Shown here piece after piece: positions 5,898 to 8,594 of a DNA stretch of 8,594 nt (its first letter is position 1; every line of letters begins with the position of its first letter). Made by a program: the position numbers and the translations under genes. This DNA comes from Candidatus Corynebacterium faecipullorum. Lineage in GTDB: Bacteria > Actinomycetota > Actinomycetes > Mycobacteriales > Mycobacteriaceae. The DNA is taken from positions 1 to 8,594 of the forward strand of contig DXEO01000209.1 in NCBI GenBank assembly GCA_019114925.1, read 5' to 3'. Under the pieces are notes generated by a model. It was not told the origin of the DNA. It made no database searches and saw only the letters and a list, made by a program, of their open reading frames with translations.

Positions 5898-7048
5898 CGC
5901 AGGCTATTGAGCAGGTTCGCTACCTGCTTGGAATCAAATTCCGGGATGGCTACACCCGCAGCGTGGCCTGCACTGCGTGCGGCGCGGTCGGCGTTCTCCA
6001 CGTCCTGCTGGCTGACATTATCGGCATCAACATCCTGCAGGTGCTGTGCGTTATCCAAGAAGATAGCCAAGTCACCAATGCTGGCGTCATTGTTGGTCAT
6101 GTCCTTGAGGTCATCGGCACTGATAGCGCCGTCGTTAAGCAGCTTCTCCGCCTGCTTGATAAGCCCGGTCGGATCCACGTCCAGGCCCGCGTCCTTGGCG
6201 GCATCAGCAACGGCAGGCACGGCTACAGCACCCGCAGCCAGGGCCAGGATTCCAGCGATCAGCACGCCGGCGTCATCACCAAGGTCCACGCCCGGGATGA
6301 CCAGGTCATCCAAGATTCCACCGAAGTCAATGTAGTTGCCGCCGGAGAAGGAGTGGAGCTGGGCTTCAGTACCGTTGAAGAGGTTCATATCCACATCGGT
6401 TTCGATGCCGGCCACGCGGCCGCTTCCCGAACGCTGCCAGAAAGCCAGCTTGTCCCAGCCACCGACCGGGTCCGGTGCGGTGTCCTGGTAGGCCGCCAGC
6501 CACAGCGGGTACTCGGAGAAGCGCGTGGTATTACCCATCTGGCCCATCCAGAAATACTTGTAGGTATACAGCATCGGCGTGCGGCCGGTCAGGGACTTCA
6601 GCTCAGTCATGAAGGTGTCAATCCACTCCTCCAGCTGCTTAGCGCTCAGGCCCTCATCGACCTCGATGTCGAGCACCGGCGGCAGGGTCTGCGTCGGCAC
6701 CAGTGCGATTTGTGAGGCGAAGCTCGCCGCCTGTTGCTTGGCGTCACCTGCTGGGCGCGCGTAGTGGTAGGCGCCAACCTTCAGTCCAGCGGCTGCTGCG
6801 GCGTTGGCATCGCGCACGAAGTGGTTGTTGACAAAGCCGACGCCTTCGGTGGCCTTGACGAAGGCATAGGACTGGCCATCAGACTTCACTGCGTCCCAAT
6901 CGATTCCGCGAAGGGACGCGTGGTTATTGCCGGAGACATCCACACCCGAAGGCGCGTAGGACGGGATGGCAACAGCGGTGGATACGGACAGTGCCACGGC
7001 CGCTATTGCGGTAACGGCGGCGGTAACAAGGCGACGTGCATGGCTCAT
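5894..7048 (-). CDS. Secreted GH25 muramidase with unique C-terminal region
   Basis: The product is an exported lysozyme of glycoside hydrolase family 25, which cleaves the MurNAc-GlcNAc bond of peptidoglycan. Numbered from GTG 7057, it shows a signal peptide (residues 4-30, RR then a hydrophobic core, cleavage after AVA), then GVDVSGNN (Asp40), AFVKATEG (65-72), GAYHYARP (95-102), the catalytic PVLDIEVDEG (Asp130, Glu132) and the closing ETDVDMNLFNG (219-229). The catalytic domain ends near 235. Residues 240-387 are not part of GH25: an Asp/Gly-rich stretch, a hydrophobic segment (VLIAGILALAAGAVAVPAVA, 265-284) and an Asp/Ala-rich helical tail. ATG at 7048 is preferred because it lies 7 nt after a TAGTGT hexamer and starts right at the signal peptide; GTG at 7057 is the alternative, adding 3 residues. 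Confidence 0.88.
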   Translation of the reverse strand: MSHARRLVTAAVTAIAAVALSVSTAVAIPSYAPSGVDVSGNNHASLRGIDWDAVKSDGQSYAFVKATEGVGFVNNHFVRDANAAAAAGLKVGAYHYARPAGDAKQQAASFASQIALVPTQTLPPVLDIEVDEGLSAKQLEEWIDTFMTELKSLTGRTPMLYTYKYFWMGQMGNTTRFSEYPLWLAAYQDTAPDPVGGWDKLAFWQRSGSGRVAGIETDVDMNLFNGTEAQLHSFSGGNYIDFGGILDDLVIPGVDLGDDAGVLIAGILALAAGAVAVPAVADAAKDAGLDVDPTGLIKQAEKLLNDGAISADDLKDMTNNDASIGDLAIFLDNAQHLQDVDADNVSQQDVENADRAARSAGHAAGVAIPEFDSKQVANLLNSLR

Positions 7049-7055
7049 GCGCGCC

Positions 7056-7061
7056 ACACTA
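7056..7061 (-). promoter_or_regulatory. Possible -10 element of the muramidase gene
   Basis: TAGTGT on the minus strand matches TAnnnT and is separated by 7 nt (GGCGCGC) from the ATG at 7048, which has no Shine-Dalgarno. This would give a leaderless mRNA and would exclude the GTG at 7057, which lies inside the hexamer. No clear -35 is present, so this is a weak call. Confidence 0.3.
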
Positions 7062-7127
7062 CCGTTTCAACAACATTAGTCACAGATGCAACACGCGGAA
7101 CATTAAACTCTTTTGCCACATGCTTAA

Positions 7128-7462
7128 CGCCGCGGCCTAGCAAAAGTCTTCAACGAGAAACTCGCACTGCGGGGCTCCGTCATCATTCTGCGCGGCTGGG
7201 CACTTGGGTTCCTCTCACTATTCGTCGCCGATGCCGTCGAGGAACCCGCCTCGGCCCTATTCGGGTCCCTCGGAATTTTCACCTTCATTGGGTTGTGGTC
7301 GCCACACCGGTTCTCGCATCGCTCTTTGCCTTTCTCGCTTTCAAGTCGCTCTCATCCGATGAGCCGCCCTCGCGCAGGAAGACCGCCGTCCTCGCACTCG
7401 TGCTGGCCATACTGGTTGTTGTGCCCATCGTTGTGCACTTCGGCCCGAAGCTCATGTTCTAG
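7128..7462 (+). pseudogene. Decayed membrane protein gene, no start and one frameshift
   Basis: A coding-like frame is open from 7128 (just after a TAA at 7125-7127) and reads AKVFNEKLALRGSVIILRGW, then ALGFLSLFVADAV and GSLGIFTFIG. At 7290-7292 (GGG) the frame breaks. One extra G would continue it as VVVATPVLASLFAFLAFKSL and on through TAVLALVLAILVVVPIVVHF to TAG at 7460-7462. Together that is about 110 residues with three or four membrane segments. No ATG, GTG or TTG start is available in frame; the nearest ATG (7120) hits TAG after six codons. I do not recognise the family. The gene lies divergent from the muramidase and appears inactivated, unless both lesions are sequence errors. Confidence 0.5.
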
Positions 7463-7499
7463 GTGCCAACCCCCCTCGGCGTCCGGCTCTAGGTGCCAA
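7458..7499 (+). repeat. 12-bp direct repeat TCTAGGTGCCAA
   Basis: TCTAGGTGCCAA occurs exactly at 7458-7469 and 7488-7499, 30 bp apart. The first copy contains the stop codon of the decayed membrane gene. The rest of 7463-7587 has no convincing coding sequence. The repeat may mark a small duplication or the scar of an excised element; no inverted repeats or transposase remnants are seen. Confidence 0.6.
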
Positions 7500-7587
7500 G
7501 TCAAAAACTCTGACTGTCACGCAGTGTTTGGCGACGCCCCGCCCAAGCCTGCGGACTCCGGTCATCCAGGAATCCAGGGCGGGATGC

Positions 7588-7620
7588 GCTGCCGCCACGA
7601 ATACCGTGGCTCAGCTTTTT
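7588..7620 (+). terminator. Rho-independent terminator
   Basis: GCTG (7588-7591) pairs with CAGC (7612-7615), and GCCACG (7594-7599) with CGTGGC (7605-7610), around the loop AATAC, with a small CC/T internal loop. T5 (7616-7620) follows directly. It ends 6 nt before the stop of the convergent restriction enzyme gene, so it would stop + strand transcription from running into it. On the minus strand no T-run follows the hairpin. Confidence 0.75.
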
Positions 7621-7626
7621 GCAACG

Positions 7627-8594
7627 CTATTCAGAACCCAGCCCATCCACAATCCGAACAGTCTCCATGGCCACGCGCACCACTTTCCCAATCAGGTCCA
7701 CGATGTAACGCGGGTTGCCCACCTCATCGGCCCAATCGTTTGGGTCATTAACAATGCCGGAGGCTTTGTCCTTCTTGACTTGGTAGCGGTCAATCAGCCA
7801 GGCGACTGCTGAGCGCGAGCCCAACATGTACTCATCCGCCTCAGCCGGAATGCCAGAAATGGTCACGCGCTTGTTGTAGATCAGCTTGGTCACGTCATTG
7901 ACGTTCTTACCGGTCTCCGGATCCTTACGCTTAGCCCACTTCATCTTGAGCACGCGCCACGTCTCGCGGTCGGACTCATCGCCCTTGACCTGAATATCCA
8001 GCGGCCACGGCTCCACCAACTCGTAGTTGACGTGCAGGTCCATCAGCTCTTGGCCCGCAGCAGCGAACTTGTCGAACTCCGCGCGCGACGTTGGCGTCTC
8101 AATATGCGGCAACATCTTCTTTAAGTCAGCCGCGTACTTCGTGCGGTAGCCGGGGTCATGCAGTTTGCCGTAGACAAAGTGGAAGATGTCATCACCCGTG
8201 ATGTCAGCACCCAGCGCACCGCGGTAGAGAGCCTTAATCTCATCAGTGATGTTGTCCACGCGCACGTAGCCATCGACTACCTCACCCACCTTGCCATAGA
8301 TGCTGGCCTCGCCCTGCTTGGCGACGCTTCCCTCACCAAACAGCCCTCCGTCATCGGCCGAAACGGCTGCCCAGGTGAAGCGGGGGAAGTACTGGCCATT
8401 ACCAAGAAGCTGAACATCAGGTAAGCACCCAGCTGCGATTGTCGTCCAGCCGCTCGGTGAACTAGGTCCTGACACCTCAACGCCGATGTTGCTGTGTATC
8501 GGCGTCGGAAACATTGAGGGGAGTTGGTACTGCCTATCGTTGAGAGCGGGCTCGAAGTAGACTTTCATCCTAGTGAAAGGACGATAAAGGGATG
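7627..8594 (-). CDS. Type ISP restriction-modification enzyme, C-terminal part (partial)
   Basis: This is the C-terminal specificity region of a single-chain Type ISP restriction-modification enzyme (LlaGI/LlaBIII type), in which nuclease, translocating ATPase, adenine methyltransferase and target-recognition domain are fused, usually in about 1,500 or more residues. The frame stays open to the window edge: the codons before the ATG at 8568 read SLYRPFTR, and YRPF followed by a YF-x-x-x-LN pattern (VYFEPALND) is an internal family motif, so that ATG is not the start. Further family-like stretches are IFHFVYGKLHDPGYRTKYAA, KKMLPHIETP, GQELMDLHVNYE and YMLGSRSAVAWLIDRYQV. About 322 residues are visible and undamaged, ending at TAG 7627-7629. 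It recognises one strand-asymmetric DNA site; the site cannot be predicted from this. The N-terminal domains must lie beyond 8594. Confidence 0.82.
   Translation of the reverse strand, partial: SLYRPFTRMKVYFEPALNDRQYQLPSMFPTPIHSNIGVEVSGPSSPSGWTTIAAGCLPDVQLLGNGQYFPRFTWAAVSADDGGLFGEGSVAKQGEASIYGKVGEVVDGYVRVDNITDEIKALYRGALGADITGDDIFHFVYGKLHDPGYRTKYAADLKKMLPHIETPTSRAEFDKFAAAGQELMDLHVNYELVEPWPLDIQVKGDESDRETWRVLKMKWAKRKDPETGKNVNDVTKLIYNKRVTISGIPAEADEYMLGSRSAVAWLIDRYQVKKDKASGIVNDPNDWADEVGNPRYIVDLIGKVVRVAMETVRIVDGLGSE

Noticed and set aside
5963..6715. 250-codon + strand open frame
   Set aside because: It is antisense to the GH25 muramidase and its composition mirrors the third-position GC of that gene.
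6734..7462. 242-codon + strand open frame as one protein
   Set aside because: Its first two thirds are antisense to the muramidase start and the intergenic region. Only the last part is coding-like, and it belongs to the frameshifted membrane gene.
7458..7499. Phage or integrative-element attachment sites
   Set aside because: The 12-bp repeats are only 30 bp apart, with no tRNA gene or integrase nearby.

Overview
The window looks like chromosomal DNA of a Corynebacterium or a close relative. The core genes have GC-rich codons, several genes appear to be leaderless (a -10 hexamer 6-7 nt before the ATG), and the gene group mnmA / methionine-synthase-like protein is typical of Corynebacteriales. 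This assignment rests on gene content and style, not on a database comparison.

Layout from left to right. Positions 1-600 are degraded or small-gene DNA: a possible C-terminal remnant, a strong terminator (137-173), a 39-codon reading frame with an in-frame TGA (210-326) and a small membrane-protein gene with a frameshift (336-591). Positions 601-1277 hold a VapBC toxin-antitoxin operon whose perfect 9-bp inverted repeat fills the spacer of its own promoter. Positions 1278-2479 hold a stand-alone P-loop ATPase with a C-terminal winged helix, preceded by 9-bp phased direct repeats. It converges, with a 4-nt stop overlap, on a minus-strand MetE-like protein (2476-3384) that contains no cysteine. 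A short A+T-richer gene for a bacterial PH-domain protein (3494-3862, +) converges on mnmA (3865-4950, -). mnmA carries an in-frame TAG at codon 312; the last 49 codons beyond it are still intact. A divergent spermidine-synthase-like gene follows (5055-5897, +), overlapping by 4 nt the convergent gene of a secreted GH25 muramidase with an unusual C-terminal extension (5894-7048, -). Positions 7128-7462 are a decayed membrane-protein gene, followed by a 12-bp direct repeat and a + strand terminator (7588-7620). The right end (7627-8594, -) is the C-terminal target-recognition part of a large Type ISP (LlaGI/LlaBIII-like) restriction-modification enzyme whose N-terminal part lies outside the window.

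How the parts relate. The middle (MetE-like, MnmA, SpeE-like, muramidase) reads as conserved chromosome, with MnmA making the 2-thiouridine of wobble U34 in tRNA. The flanks carry accessory functions: toxin-antitoxin, ATPase with its own repeat array, and restriction-modification. I found no clear undescribed multi-gene system. The best leads are the ATPase with its repeat-bearing promoter, the cysteine-free MetE-like protein, and the number of reading-frame lesions (TGA at 225, frameshift near 373-384, TAG at 4015, frameshift near 7290), which means either local gene decay or sequence errors.
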